31,928 nucleotides of DNA from positions 1 to 31,928 of IMG/VR virus record IMGVR_UViG_3300046522_000097. The stretch is one strand, 5' to 3'. The position numbers and the translations under genes were made by a program. The notes under the pieces are model-generated. The model did no database searches, had not been told where the DNA came from, and was given only the letters and a program-made list of their open reading frames with translations. Positions 16,617 through 25,105 of the stretch are shown here, in pieces. This DNA comes from a virus. Every line of letters starts with the position of its first letter. The stretch's first letter is position 1.

Positions 16617-17335
16617 CTCAACACAATGGCAGTTACGGCACCACCGGAGACCGTGAGCGTGGCCTTGGTGGTGTATGTGCCCGTTACGGGGATGGTGAGT
16701 TGCTGAGCGTTCGTCACTACGGCCTTGGTTGGCACGAGGGAGACCGTCACACTCTGAAGCGCTGCCGATGAGACATTCATCGTCGCGAAGTCGCTTCCGG
16801 CGCCGCTCACCCCGATTGATGCGCTGACATTTGTTGTAAAGGCGTTCGAAACAAGCGTGTCCGTAGTGGCCGCAAGAGCGATCCAGTTGATAAAACCGCC
16901 CGTGATCGATGCATTCCCGTTAAGCGCACCGGCGCCGCCGTTGTTAGCCACTTGGACTGACATGTTGTTGGTGACAAGCGCCGCCGTGCCTGGAACGGAG
17001 ACATAGGAGAGCTGGTTGGATCCTGCCGTAATGACCGCTGTAGAGCCTACCGTAGTAGAATCGGCATCCGTCACATTCACGCCACCAGCCTGATCGGTAA
17101 TGATCGTCGATCCTGCCGGTAGGGTGACAGTCAATGCGCCATTGGTAACGACAGCCGTTGCAGTTCCGCGTTGAGACGTGCCGTTGGTGCCGAAGATATT
17201 GACGGTAGATCCGTTGGGCACGACAGCAGCAGAACCGCCGGAACTGCCAACGATAGTGACCGGCAGCCCGATATTGGCAATCATGGCAGGCACGCCATTG
17301 TCTACGAGAACGATAGGCAAACCACCTTTAGCCAT
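16613..17335 (-). CDS. putative virion surface protein, Gly/Thr/Val-rich
   Basis: The 240-residue product is nearly all beta-strand forming: Gly, Thr, Val, Asn and Ser dominate, with very few charged residues. It lacks a signal peptide and does not look enzymatic. Such composition fits a head- or tail-surface protein or an immunoglobulin-like domain, as in capsid-bound fibres. The C-terminal segment (LTIPVTGTYTTKATLTVSGGAV) is the strongest Ig-like part. Lies among head genes, upstream of scaffold. Confidence 0.55.
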   Translation of the reverse strand: MAKGGLPIVLVDNGVPAMIANIGLPVTIVGSSGGSAAVVPNGSTVNIFGTNGTSQRGTATAVVTNGALTVTLPAGSTIITDQAGGVNVTDADSTTVGSTAVITAGSNQLSYVSVPGTAALVTNNMSVQVANNGGAGALNGNASITGGFINWIALAATTDTLVSNAFTTNVSASIGVSGAGSDFATMNVSSAALQSVTVSLVPTKAVVTNAQQLTIPVTGTYTTKATLTVSGGAVTAIVLS

Positions 17336-17336
17336 A

Positions 17337-18116
17337 TTAACCCCATGTACCCGGCATTGGATTGGCGCTGGCCACTTCCCATTTCGAAGTCGCTATCGAC
17401 CACATGAATGTCCAGATCATCGACTTGTTGATCAGGGTCGCTGCCCATAGCTCCGAAGACATCGCCGAATAGGCAGCATTCCATGTCAGCGTGCGGGACG
17501 TTCCGTTGTCTCTGATGCGGATACGAAGCTGCTGGCCGTCTACAGGCGTTCCCGTAGGCGCATTGATCGTGAGGTTGGCAGCAAGGGCAGAAACAGCATG
17601 AACATCCGTGGTGTCGGAGTTTGGCGTAATCGAAGAGGCGCTGGCCACCGTCGTGATACGCGGATTGATGCGAACATTCGAGAATGTCTGCGCGTTGGTG
17701 AACGTGACAGTGCCATTGAACGTTACCGTGTCCGAGAACGTCGATGCTCCGATAAAGAGCGACGTTGTCTGCACTGAAAGACTGCTGGAAAGATTCACCG
17801 GGCCCGAAAACGTTGCCGTGCCGGTAAACGTAGGGCTGGCGATATTTGCCTTCTCGCTATCCAGTTCTGCGAACGCGTCCTGCGCATTGGTGGCTGAAAT
17901 CCCACCGACAGGAGTAACCGTGACATTCGTGGCCGGAATGGTCGTAAATGCCGTAAACGCCTGAATGACCTTCAGAGGCGTCATATACTTGGTGTCGTTC
18001 GTCCCTGCCGTGGCATCCGCAGTCGTCGCCCTGATACCGTCAGCATCAGTTGTCGTCTGCATCGTGCCACGCATGGCCGGCGTGAAGTCGACTGTAACAG
18101 AGGTATCAATTGTCAT
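17337..18116 (-). CDS. fibre-like structural protein
   Basis: The 259-residue product shows the shaft repeats of phage fibres: PTFTGTATFSGPVNLSS followed by related [ST]F[ST][GDN]-type units (ASTFSDTVTFNGTVTFTNAQTF) at about residues 95-140, and an N-terminal TTDADGIRATTADATAGTNDTKYMTPLK pattern common in tail-fibre adaptors. The C-terminal third (LRIRIRDNGTSRTLTWNAAY and IWTFMWSIATSKWEVA) resembles fibre tip domains. Being between portal and scaffold genes rather than with the tail genes, it may be a capsid (head) fibre. Confidence 0.65.
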   Translation of the reverse strand: MTIDTSVTVDFTPAMRGTMQTTTDADGIRATTADATAGTNDTKYMTPLKVIQAFTAFTTIPATNVTVTPVGGISATNAQDAFAELDSEKANIASPTFTGTATFSGPVNLSSSLSVQTTSLFIGASTFSDTVTFNGTVTFTNAQTFSNVRINPRITTVASASSITPNSDTTDVHAVSALAANLTINAPTGTPVDGQQLRIRIRDNGTSRTLTWNAAYSAMSSELWAATLINKSMIWTFMWSIATSKWEVASANPMPGTWG

Positions 18117-18259
18117 GGAACGATCACTTGCTCTGCCGATTGGCCGGTAAAGGTGACGTAAAGGCCGTTGTAGAGAACGCAGAAATCGCCATGGAACGAC
18201 ACAAGAAGAGGCTGAGCGATACCTAGCTTGCCTGGATATGCTATCCGAACGTCAATCAT
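18113..18259 (-). CDS. small hypothetical protein, 48 aa
   Basis: Start at 18259 overlaps the upstream stop (ATGA), and the end overlaps the start of the fibre-like gene (ATGA). A clear ribosome site, GAGGAGCAAGAAGA, lies upstream. The product begins MIDVRIAYPGKLGIAQPLLV and ends GLYVTFTGQSAEQVIVP, a small beta-type sequence. Its double coupling suggests a real structural or assembly protein, but I do not recognise a family. Confidence 0.65.
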   Translation of the reverse strand: MIDVRIAYPGKLGIAQPLLVSFHGDFCVLYNGLYVTFTGQSAEQVIVP

Positions 18260-18420
18260 TTCTTCTTGCTCCTCATGGCGTGAACAAGCTTCTTCTTGTG
18301 CTCATCTGCCTGGACAAATTCCTTGGCCACCGACACGGCAATGCCGACCTTCTTGGCGAAGGAAGGATTGTGGCTAGCTGCCAACATGAAGCGGCGTTGC
18401 TTGGCGCTTGAGGACGGCAT
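18256..18420 (-). CDS. small basic phage protein, 54 aa
   Basis: The product begins MPSSSAKQRRFMLAASHNPS and continues FAKKVGIAVSVAKEFVQAD, then KKKLVHAM with a lysine-rich end. This KQRRFM...AHNP..FAKKVGI..SVAKEF pattern is recurrent in small phage proteins of unknown role located near portal and terminase genes. Four-base overlap with the next gene, two bases from the previous one, so it is translationally coupled. It is likely helical and DNA/RNA- or capsid-binding; that is inference. Confidence 0.75.
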   Translation of the reverse strand: MPSSSAKQRRFMLAASHNPSFAKKVGIAVSVAKEFVQADEHKKKLVHAMRSKKK

Positions 18421-18422
18421 CT

Positions 18423-19013
18423 CTAGCTTAGTCTTTCCTCAAACCGAGCTTTGAAAACCCCGGTAGCAGCCACTATCGCATTCAGCCTGAAGTAATACGT
18501 GCCAGCGCCTACGCCACGTTCATCACCGGGAACGGCACCAACGCTTGCAGCGAAATTGGAGTTATCCGCCGTCTTCTCCCAAAGCAGATCAAGGATAGTG
18601 CCGCCTGTATGCGTCCCGCCTGCCGTGAGTACCGTTGTCGGCGTGTAGATGGGCGTAGGGCGTTCAGACATCGTATTGCGCGGGAACAGAGGAAGCGTTT
18701 CAGAAAACGTTCCACCCTCCGTCCCGCCAGTGACGGTAGACAGTTTAATCTCTCCACTCGTCAGAGACAGTTCAAGGCCATAGAGGATGATATTCTTCGT
18801 CGTTACGGCCTTGATGACGTAGGTAGCAGCAAGGGCAATATTCAGCTCTTTGAATGTGCGAAACTGCCTGCCATCGAAGAATGACGGCTCCCCTACATCA
18901 ACGCGGATACGTGGGTTTGTGCCCGTAATTCCACCGCCTGAGATGAGAATATCGCTTGGGTTGATCGTTCCACCGACAACGACGACGGGAGCGCCAAGGC
19001 CATTAGCTGCCAT
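18423..19013 (-). CDS. putative virion structural protein, 196 aa
   Basis: The product is beta-rich with Thr/Gly repeats (GGTINPSDILISGGGITGTNP) and a middle with FDGRQFRTFKELNIALAATY, followed by LYGLELSLTSGEIKL and VGAGTYYFRLNAIVAATGVF. Such mixed Gly/Thr beta sequence is usual for capsid- or tail-surface proteins. It overlaps the end of the portal gene by 11 bases and is the first of four consecutive small-to-medium structural-type genes before the scaffold region. No family assigned. Confidence 0.6.
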   Translation of the reverse strand: MAANGLGAPVVVVGGTINPSDILISGGGITGTNPRIRVDVGEPSFFDGRQFRTFKELNIALAATYVIKAVTTKNIILYGLELSLTSGEIKLSTVTGGTEGGTFSETLPLFPRNTMSERPTPIYTPTTVLTAGGTHTGGTILDLLWEKTADNSNFAASVGAVPGDERGVGAGTYYFRLNAIVAATGVFKARFEERLS

Positions 19014-21324
19014 TCTTGCCTCCCAAGCCGGTCTCTTTCACCTTCGCGGCGCGCTCGTTAAGCTCTGCCTTCTGCCCAGCTTCGTTGCTCTTGAGGATTG
19101 AAGCCTGAACCTGTCCGGCGTTCGTCAGGCGCTTGTTCTCGATATCGAGGGCGCCCTTCTGAAGATCCTGATTATGCTTCTGCGTCTCCTGGGCGGACTT
19201 GACGACGAGATTGTTGATTTCCGTCTGGTACTTGTTGGCGATCTGCTGGCGTTCGAATTCAGCCGTTTCCTGCTTCTGTCGGATTTCCGTCTGCGTCACA
19301 GCGGCCTTGTCCCGCATGTCTTGCTCATGAGCCTGTTGTTTGCGAGCGTCATCCTGCGCCTTGAGCTGCATTTCCTGCTGCTTGGCCTGCGCCTCGGCCT
19401 GAGCCTTGATCGCTTCAGGATTGGGCTGCTCCTGCTGATTGACCTGCTGCGACATGGAATCAACGGCTTCGTCGATCTTGCCTTCGAGTTCACGCCCTGC
19501 CCTGAACGGAGCAATGGCGAACTTGAGGATGTCACCGAAGACAGGCGCAAGCTGCGGTATTTGCTGAACAACGGGGCCAAACTGTTGGAGCGTCCCACCC
19601 AAAGCCGTCAAGAACTCGGTTCTGGCCTGCTTCTCCGCCATCTCATCAACAGCAATCGTCGAATCTGTCTCGATCTCAAGGACGAAACAACGCGTCTTAT
19701 TGTCTCGCAGGAACTTCATCACCTGCTCAATGGTGGGCGTAGCCTCCAGCTTGGCGACCTGTTGTGCCGCCTGCTGGCCAATCTGCTGAATCTGTCCTTG
19801 AGCTTGCTGAAGAACCTGCTGTGCTTGCTCCGGGTTCTGCTGAGCCTGCGCCATCATCTGTGGGTTCGATGTGGCCTGCTGAATCTGTTGGTTTAGAGCG
19901 TCGACCTGCTGCTTGGCTTGCGCTTGAACCTGATTGACCTGCTTCCTGATATCGGCATCAGTCGGGATTTCCATCTGCGACATGGCAAGGAGAGTGTCCT
20001 TGGAGAACTCCTCCGCCATGATTTCAGCGGCGATGCGGACGATATCGCGGGCAATGCGGACCAACTCGGCCTGCTTGTCTCGAATGCGGACGGAACCGAA
20101 TTGGGCTTTTAGCTCCTGAGCCCCCTTGGTTTCATTAGGATCTGTCGAGCCACGCTGAATGTCGGAGATACCGACGATCTGGTAGACGTTGTTGATGACC
20201 TCGTTACGAAGCTGGATGACGCCCTGGATCGTCTGGGCTACGACTTCGATCGGCAGCCATATGATCTTGTCGCCACCATTGCCGAATGCCGCCCAGTTCG
20301 AGATGGGCACCATGATCTGCTCATCGTTAACCGCGTTGAGAGCAGCCTCGACAGCATCGCCAATCTCCCCCCCGGCAGGATAGAAGCCCTTGACCTTCAG
20401 GGAATCCGCTAGCGCATGGATGCGGTTTGTAAGCTGGTTGATTTCCTCAAGCTGATCCTTGTACAGCAGGTAATCTGGAACCGGGATCATGCTGTTGCGC
20501 TGAAGCGTACCAAACGCAGGCTTGGGGCACGGGAAGAAGCCTTCCAGATCAAGGTAGGGCTCGGATTCGTCCAGAGTGACCGGAACGCCCTCAGTGACCC
20601 AGACTACCTTTTCCTTGCTCTTGCACCACAGCTCCCAGACAGGTACTTTCTGCTGACGTGTAGCGCCTCCATCCCGCTTATCTTTATTGTCGACCTGAAG
20701 CGCAGCGCTGAGATAGGCATCACCAGAGAATTCCTGAAAGCGGTCCTTCATCTCCTCAAGCGTCATCCAGCAGCGGCGGGAAACCCAATCGTTCTCTGCC
20801 CATTCACGGCATGGCTGCATGAGAAAGTCGCGGCGGTTCACATGCTCGATGCAGACGCGCTCTGAGTATTGACCACGCTTGCGGCTGTCATACCGAATCC
20901 ATGCTGCACCACGGGCAATGATAGACAGATCATCGCGGATCTCTCGCATCACTCCGTCAATGTCAGTCAGGTCGAAGCTTGTGACGCTCGCACGCTCAAG
21001 AAGCTCTGACGATACGCGATAGAGCGGACGGCGATCCTTGAAGCGTGGTGTGACGACCGGGATAGGAGGGCGAGCGTAGATCGACGGGTTGATAACCTGA
21101 ATATTTGCCCAAAAGATCTGGTATTCACGGTCTCTAGCCACAGATGCGAGCCGCGTCAGGTCTGCATAAAGCTTCTCAATGCCATCGCAATAAGCGTTGT
21201 AATCACGCCAAACAGCCTCGGCCTCGTCGATCATGGTGAGCCATACTTGGCTCTCGCCTGTTACGGGCGTGTATTCGGGAGGATCAATGATGTCTTGATT
21301 ATCGCGTTCGTCAGCCAATGGCAT
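19003..21324 (-). CDS. portal protein
   Basis: The 773-residue product has the size and order (directly after large terminase) of podovirus portal proteins. The N-terminal half includes REYQIFWANIQVINPSIYAR and DGVMREIRDDLSIIARGAAW, the long core helices of a P22-like portal. The last third is a long Gln-rich coiled coil (about residues 480-560 and 640-750), where P22 gp1 has its barrel helices. It forms the dodecameric ring through which DNA passes and to which the adaptor binds. The ribosome site is GAGGC. The extended Q-rich tail is unusually long and may reach into the shell. Confidence 0.85.
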   Translation of the reverse strand: MPLADERDNQDIIDPPEYTPVTGESQVWLTMIDEAEAVWRDYNAYCDGIEKLYADLTRLASVARDREYQIFWANIQVINPSIYARPPIPVVTPRFKDRRPLYRVSSELLERASVTSFDLTDIDGVMREIRDDLSIIARGAAWIRYDSRKRGQYSERVCIEHVNRRDFLMQPCREWAENDWVSRRCWMTLEEMKDRFQEFSGDAYLSAALQVDNKDKRDGGATRQQKVPVWELWCKSKEKVVWVTEGVPVTLDESEPYLDLEGFFPCPKPAFGTLQRNSMIPVPDYLLYKDQLEEINQLTNRIHALADSLKVKGFYPAGGEIGDAVEAALNAVNDEQIMVPISNWAAFGNGGDKIIWLPIEVVAQTIQGVIQLRNEVINNVYQIVGISDIQRGSTDPNETKGAQELKAQFGSVRIRDKQAELVRIARDIVRIAAEIMAEEFSKDTLLAMSQMEIPTDADIRKQVNQVQAQAKQQVDALNQQIQQATSNPQMMAQAQQNPEQAQQVLQQAQGQIQQIGQQAAQQVAKLEATPTIEQVMKFLRDNKTRCFVLEIETDSTIAVDEMAEKQARTEFLTALGGTLQQFGPVVQQIPQLAPVFGDILKFAIAPFRAGRELEGKIDEAVDSMSQQVNQQEQPNPEAIKAQAEAQAKQQEMQLKAQDDARKQQAHEQDMRDKAAVTQTEIRQKQETAEFERQQIANKYQTEINNLVVKSAQETQKHNQDLQKGALDIENKRLTNAGQVQASILKSNEAGQKAELNERAAKVKETGLGGKNGS

Positions 21325-21327
21325 GCC

Positions 21328-22797
21328 TCATACTTTGATACGCCCGCGTGATGGCTGTTGAACTGGAGGGGGACGGAACATGCCGGGAGGCGGCTCTGGC
21401 AGCTTGTTGTCCTCATTCGGGACTTTCCCCGAAGTCATGCGGTCCAACAGCTGGCCAACGAGGCCGAGGGCGTCCACTTGGTCGTCATGAACACCCACAG
21501 GGAAACTCATCATTTCGTTGATAAGATCTGCCTTGTATGGTGCGTCCCTGAGAACTCTAAGTCCTCGCATGGCGATACGTCCACGAATTGACTGAGCACG
21601 GACGGCCTTGTCCCCCCTTGTCGGGAACTGCTCTCGGGCCACGTAAGAGCCGGTCTCCAGCATTCTCTTGATAAGGAATGGCCCAACGCCTGATTTGATC
21701 TGGCCTGTTTCTTCACCCCAACCGATCGGCTTCCACTTCCTCACTAGGTCGCAGAACGCATCTACCCACTTGTCTGAACTCGATTGATGGCGCCACAAAT
21801 CCAGGAGCCAAGGATTCCCTTGAGGATCGATGCCGATGATGACATGAACTGTATAATCGCCGCCATCAGCCGTAACTGCGTAGTCAGATGCTCCGTAGAT
21901 GTTCAGCGTATCGAGCGGCGGAAGCTGCTCAACCTCGAAGATCCACTCTTTCTTGAAATAGTCGCCAGTCTCTGGGCTTGGGCTCTGCTGGTAGAGCGCC
22001 GACCAATCACGAGGCGGAAGAGCGCGCTTGATCTGTTCCAGCGCCTCGATATCGTACTGTTCAGGCCACAGCGCTTCGCCAGCGTCATTTATGGCGGGTA
22101 GATTGAGTACTACCCATCCTTCGTGGGAATGCTCAGTCTGTAGCCATCCAGCTAGATCGTCTTCGTGCCAGCGCGTCTGGATGATGACGATGCGGCCGCC
22201 AGGCATCAAGCGCGTGTAGGCGGTCGAAGTATACCAATCCTTTGTCTTCTTGCGGATTATCTCGGATTCAGCATCCTCACGATTTTTGACAGGATCATCA
22301 ATGAGAAGCAGGTGAGCGCCACGTCCAGTGAGAGGACCGCCCACACCCACGGCATAGAATGCGCCTCGCTGTCCTGTGGAATGCTCGTACCCCCCAAGGC
22401 TGCCATCAATATGAAAGCGTTTGGCAGATTTGCTATCATCAGCAAGGGAAACGCCAGGAAAAATGGCTTGATAACCTGCATCCTCGATCTGGTTCTTGAC
22501 CTTTCGCCCGAAGTCATCGGCTAGTTCCTGCGCATATGTGGCCGTCACCACGTAATGTTCTGGGTTCCTGCCAATGTACCAAGCCGGGAAGAACTCCGAC
22601 GCCAACATTGACTTGCCGTGCCTTGGGGGCATCGTGATCATCAGGCGCTTGATATCGCCGCGTTCGACTGCCTCTAGATGCCGAGCGATCAGCCTATGGT
22701 GGTGTGAGTCGCGGTAGCCGGGCCATTGGTATGCTGCGTATGAGATGAGCCGCGAGAACGCGAAGTCCTCACCTGTCGGCGCGTGTTGCGGCTGCAA
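21328..22797 (-). CDS. terL: terminase large subunit
   Basis: The 489-residue protein is a packaging ATPase-nuclease. The Walker-A type loop is PPRHGKS at residues 57-63, the Walker-B strand is LLLIDDP at 163-169, the coupling motif region is QTRWHEDDLAGWL at 207-219, and the nuclease acidic residues are Asp305 (YGASDYA), the Glu pair in GWGEETG (362-363) and HDDQVDA (437-443). All key residues are present. The predicted start is TTG, overlapping the small-terminase-like gene by 29 bases; no ATG is nearer. It drives DNA into the prohead through the portal, encoded next. Confidence 0.93.
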   Translation of the reverse strand: MQPQHAPTGEDFAFSRLISYAAYQWPGYRDSHHHRLIARHLEAVERGDIKRLMITMPPRHGKSMLASEFFPAWYIGRNPEHYVVTATYAQELADDFGRKVKNQIEDAGYQAIFPGVSLADDSKSAKRFHIDGSLGGYEHSTGQRGAFYAVGVGGPLTGRGAHLLLIDDPVKNREDAESEIIRKKTKDWYTSTAYTRLMPGGRIVIIQTRWHEDDLAGWLQTEHSHEGWVVLNLPAINDAGEALWPEQYDIEALEQIKRALPPRDWSALYQQSPSPETGDYFKKEWIFEVEQLPPLDTLNIYGASDYAVTADGGDYTVHVIIGIDPQGNPWLLDLWRHQSSSDKWVDAFCDLVRKWKPIGWGEETGQIKSGVGPFLIKRMLETGSYVAREQFPTRGDKAVRAQSIRGRIAMRGLRVLRDAPYKADLINEMMSFPVGVHDDQVDALGLVGQLLDRMTSGKVPNEDNKLPEPPPGMFRPPPVQQPSRGRIKV

Positions 22798-23065
22798 CGG
22801 CTGCGTCTCGCTGTTCTTTGGTGGTCACGGTCACAGCGAGGTCTCCGGTGATCTGCATCGGAAGAACTTTGCCAAGCAGGCTTAGGAAGGCAGTCGGGTT
22901 AGCGTCTGCTTGCTTCTTGAGATACGTCACCATATTGCCATCGCCAGCTTCTTCAGCGGCTTGCAGGATTGCATCCTTGAGAAGCGCAGTGTGCTTGTTT
23001 GGCGATCCTTTGGGGCGACCCTTGCCTGCATTCCCCTTATTTTCGCCTTTTTTAGGCTCACTCAT
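22769..23065 (-). CDS. small terminase-like DNA-binding protein, 98 aa
   Basis: The ATG at 23065 follows AAGGTGCGCC. The product begins with a Lys/Gly-rich basic arm, then GRPKGSPNKHTALLKDAIL, a helical DNA-contact pattern, then AEEAGDGNMVTYLKKQADAN and FLSLLGKVLPMQITGD. This arrangement is known from proteins encoded immediately before large terminase in alphaproteobacterial phages, often annotated only as hypothetical or DUF5681-like. The position strongly suggests it recognises the packaging site, but it lacks a classical TerS fold signature. Its last 29 bases overlap terL. Confidence 0.6.
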   Translation of the reverse strand: MSEPKKGENKGNAGKGRPKGSPNKHTALLKDAILQAAEEAGDGNMVTYLKKQADANPTAFLSLLGKVLPMQITGDLAVTVTTKEQRDAAVAAATRADR

Positions 23066-23073
23066 GGCGCACC

Positions 23074-23301
23074 TTAGAATATTATTTCTACCGGCCCGTG
23101 GCGGATCATTTCGCAGACGAACCGATAAGCTGTCTCGATCAGGAATTGGTCTGGCTTTTGTGTCCCGCAATACCTGAAATGTAAAGGCATATCGTTGTGC
23201 TTATTCATGGGCGGTCTTCTCCCATATTTGGGGCAGTGAATTTCCCCAACTGGCCCGGCGAGTATTCCCTCTGTGAGGTCCGCACAGCACAACCAAATCA
23301 C
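23074..23301 (-). CDS. small hypothetical protein, possible zinc-ribbon remnant
   Basis: The longer form (75 aa, GTG start at 23301) has LCCADLTEGILAGPVGEIHC followed by PKYG, which resembles a small Com-type zinc ribbon with one cysteine replaced by Tyr. A shorter form (44 aa) starts at ATG 23208 behind GGGAGAAG and reads MNKHNDMPLHFRYCGTQ to a hydrophobic IEIIF-like end. I cannot decide between them. It lies between the NusG-like gene and the terminase genes; nine bases separate it from the latter. Function unknown. Confidence 0.4.
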   Translation of the reverse strand: MIWLCCADLTEGILAGPVGEIHCPKYGRRPPMNKHNDMPLHFRYCGTQKPDQFLIETAYRFVCEMIRHGPVEIIF

Positions 23302-23328
23302 TTGGGCGATTTATATGCTGATTTGGTT
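23291..23328. repeat. inverted repeat near the late gene start
   Basis: AACCAAATC (23291-23299) is the exact reverse complement of GATTTGGTT (23320-23328), around a 20-base spacer. It sits in the short gap after the NusG-like gene and overlaps the GTG start of the next frame. It could be a protein-binding site or RNA hairpin; no T run follows on either strand. Confidence 0.45.
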
Positions 23329-23342
23329 ATGAATTCAAGACG

Positions 23343-23984
23343 TCAAGCGACTTTCCCCAAATCGATTTCGTCACCTGTCAAACTGTCCAGTTCTTTAAGA
23401 ATCGCTTCGACCCGTTCGCGAGCCGGGCCCACCATCGTCTCAATGGCACGAGCGGCCTGCGCCCTCATGTTGATCCTAACGCCTCGCCCCTTCGGTATCA
23501 CCTTGCGCAAGCTGGCACGAAGTTCGAAGATGCGATGAGACTTAGCTTCCTCCTTGCGGCTGTGCTGCTCGAAGCGGAATTTCTGCCGGCGTTCGAAGTC
23601 ATCAAAGACTAGCTGTTCCATCACGCGGTCATGGAAACGGACTGGTCCGTATTCTCTGCCGAACTTGAGGAAGCACATCACCCCATCAGCGCAGCGGGCT
23701 ATCTCGTATTGCTCGTCTCGAATATTGACGAATGCATAACCAAGCAGCAATGGAAGGCGACGCTCTACATATCGGTTATTACGATGATGCTTCGTTTCGA
23801 ACCAGAAAGAAGGCATGAACACGTCAATACCCTCATTGCGGAGATTGCGCTCGACGATGCTCTCGCCCTTCCGGCGCTCTCGCTCGATCTTTTCTTCCTC
23901 AGTCTCATCAGCGGCCGGCTCCAAAGCTGTCGCCATCCGCTGATACCCAGGCTTCGTTCTGATCGCATACCATTTTGCCGCCAT
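23343..23984 (-). CDS. NusG-family transcription factor (putative late antiterminator)
   Basis: The 213-residue product starts WYAIRTKPGYQRMA (residues 5-18), the first strand-helix of a NusG N-terminal (NGN) domain, and continues after an acidic insert (24-40) with ERNLRNEGIDVFMPSFWFE and RRLPLLLGYAFVNI, the remaining NGN core. The C-terminal part is helical, with a degenerate KOW-like end (KGRGVRINM..., ELDSLTGDEIDLGKVA). NusG proteins bind RNA polymerase and control pausing and termination. Placed at the junction between early and late genes it is a good candidate for a late processivity factor, in the position of lambda Q, although that role is inference. Ribosome site GAGGAACAAG. Confidence 0.8.
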   Translation of the reverse strand: MAAKWYAIRTKPGYQRMATALEPAADETEEEKIERERRKGESIVERNLRNEGIDVFMPSFWFETKHHRNNRYVERRLPLLLGYAFVNIRDEQYEIARCADGVMCFLKFGREYGPVRFHDRVMEQLVFDDFERRQKFRFEQHSRKEEAKSHRIFELRASLRKVIPKGRGVRINMRAQAARAIETMVGPARERVEAILKELDSLTGDEIDLGKVA

Positions 23985-23999
23985 GGTGCTTGTTCCTCG

Positions 24000-24662
24000 T
24001 TAGTCGATGATGCTGTGTATCTCTGCTAGACGGGCCACCGCGTATGGGCTTGGCGCCATCTTCCGTCTCCGTGTCACGTGCTTGCGCTGCATCCACTCTG
24101 CCGCCTGTTTATCGTCGCTGGTCATGGACTCGATCTTGCGAACGGCGTGAAGCACCGTGGTATGATCGCGGCCACCGAACAGCCGCCCGATAGCCGGATA
24201 TGACAGGTCTTTGCGCTGCCTGTGGATTTCGTACATGCAGAGCTGGCGCGGATAGACGATGTTGCTTGTCCGATGTTTCCCTTTCAGGTCTTCCCATGTG
24301 ACGCCGGGGAAGTTTTCGAGCACTTCAGCAATGATGTGCTTTGTCAGCCGCCGGGGAATGTATTCCATCTCGTAGAGATCTGCCTTCTGAACGTGCAGGG
24401 CGGCGCGGAGGGCGACATTCTCATGCGCAAGGTCTGCCACCTGTCGCTCTATAGCTTCGTGCCAAACCTTGACGTGCCAGTCGAAATAGAGATCAACGAC
24501 AGCCCAGAGGGGCAAAGGAGCAAGCACGATAGGCTCAGGAGCCGGTTCTGGCTTCCTCGCTACCATCTGCGGGATGAAGCGAGCCTTCGTGGTGGGAACG
24601 CCGAATAGACGCTTCCTCACGTCCCGATAATGCGTCACTAGTTCGGTCGCGTGCATGTTCAT
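24000..24662 (-). CDS. DnaA domain IV protein without ATPase
   Basis: The 220-residue product carries the DnaA C-terminal DNA-binding helix-turn-helix. LCMYEIHRQRKDLSYPAIGR LFGGRDHTTVLHAVRKIE occupies about residues 141-178, with the signature GGRDHTTVLHA at 163-173. The preceding 95 residues do not contain the AAA+ ATPase (no Walker A), so it cannot replace DnaA by itself. It may recruit, titrate or compete with host DnaA at DnaA-box-like sites on phage or host DNA. Sits in the replication group just before the NusG-like gene. Confidence 0.82.
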   Translation of the reverse strand: MNMHATELVTHYRDVRKRLFGVPTTKARFIPQMVARKPEPAPEPIVLAPLPLWAVVDLYFDWHVKVWHEAIERQVADLAHENVALRAALHVQKADLYEMEYIPRRLTKHIIAEVLENFPGVTWEDLKGKHRTSNIVYPRQLCMYEIHRQRKDLSYPAIGRLFGGRDHTTVLHAVRKIESMTSDDKQAAEWMQRKHVTRRRKMAPSPYAVARLAEIHSIID

Positions 24663-24664
24663 GG

Positions 24665-25105
24665 CTACTTACTTTCCATAATCTTTGATACCGGCAAATC
24701 GGCCATGCGCCATACCGGGAGGTCGGGGTACATACGTTTGAGTTCTGCTGTTGCTGATACGTCTCCTTGGAGGGCGGCGTTGAGGAGCTTGAGCTTGCGC
24801 GGGTCAACAGGCTTTCCGACTGGCGCGGACTGCTGAACCTCGATCCGTGGGCGCGCTGCGGCCTCGATCGCCGCTTGCTGGTATCGGCACTGCTCGGCAA
24901 ACGAGGCACAGGACGGGGCAAAATTCCTGTTGTGGTCCTTCACCTGCCCTGTGATGAAAAGGCGTGCTGCTCGGGCTATCGCCTCGTGTGCAATGCCTTC
25001 AACGGCCATGAGGTAGGCTCGGATTGCCATGTCAGGATCAGTGCCGGCCGATGCTGGGAAGCCCGAAAGCATCGCTGCGATAATCATTGAAGTCTCGCGC
25101 TGCAT
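24665..25105 (-). CDS. putative replication accessory protein, 146 aa
   Basis: The ATG at 25105 is preceded by AGGAGCTTTGCCG, better than an ATG 16 codons upstream. The product begins MQRETSMIIAAMLSGFPASA, continues with AIRAYLMAVEGIAHEAIARA (an alpha-helical set), and a conserved-looking HNRNFAPSCASFAEQCR at about residues 60-75. The end includes AELKRMYPDLPVWRMADLP. The overall pattern resembles phage proteins that partner replication or helicase-loading factors, and it lies next to such genes. This is inference: no helicase-loader ATPase motif is visible. It overlaps the upstream gene by 68 bases. Confidence 0.5.
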   Translation of the reverse strand: MQRETSMIIAAMLSGFPASAGTDPDMAIRAYLMAVEGIAHEAIARAARLFITGQVKDHNRNFAPSCASFAEQCRYQQAAIEAAARPRIEVQQSAPVGKPVDPRKLKLLNAALQGDVSATAELKRMYPDLPVWRMADLPVSKIMESK

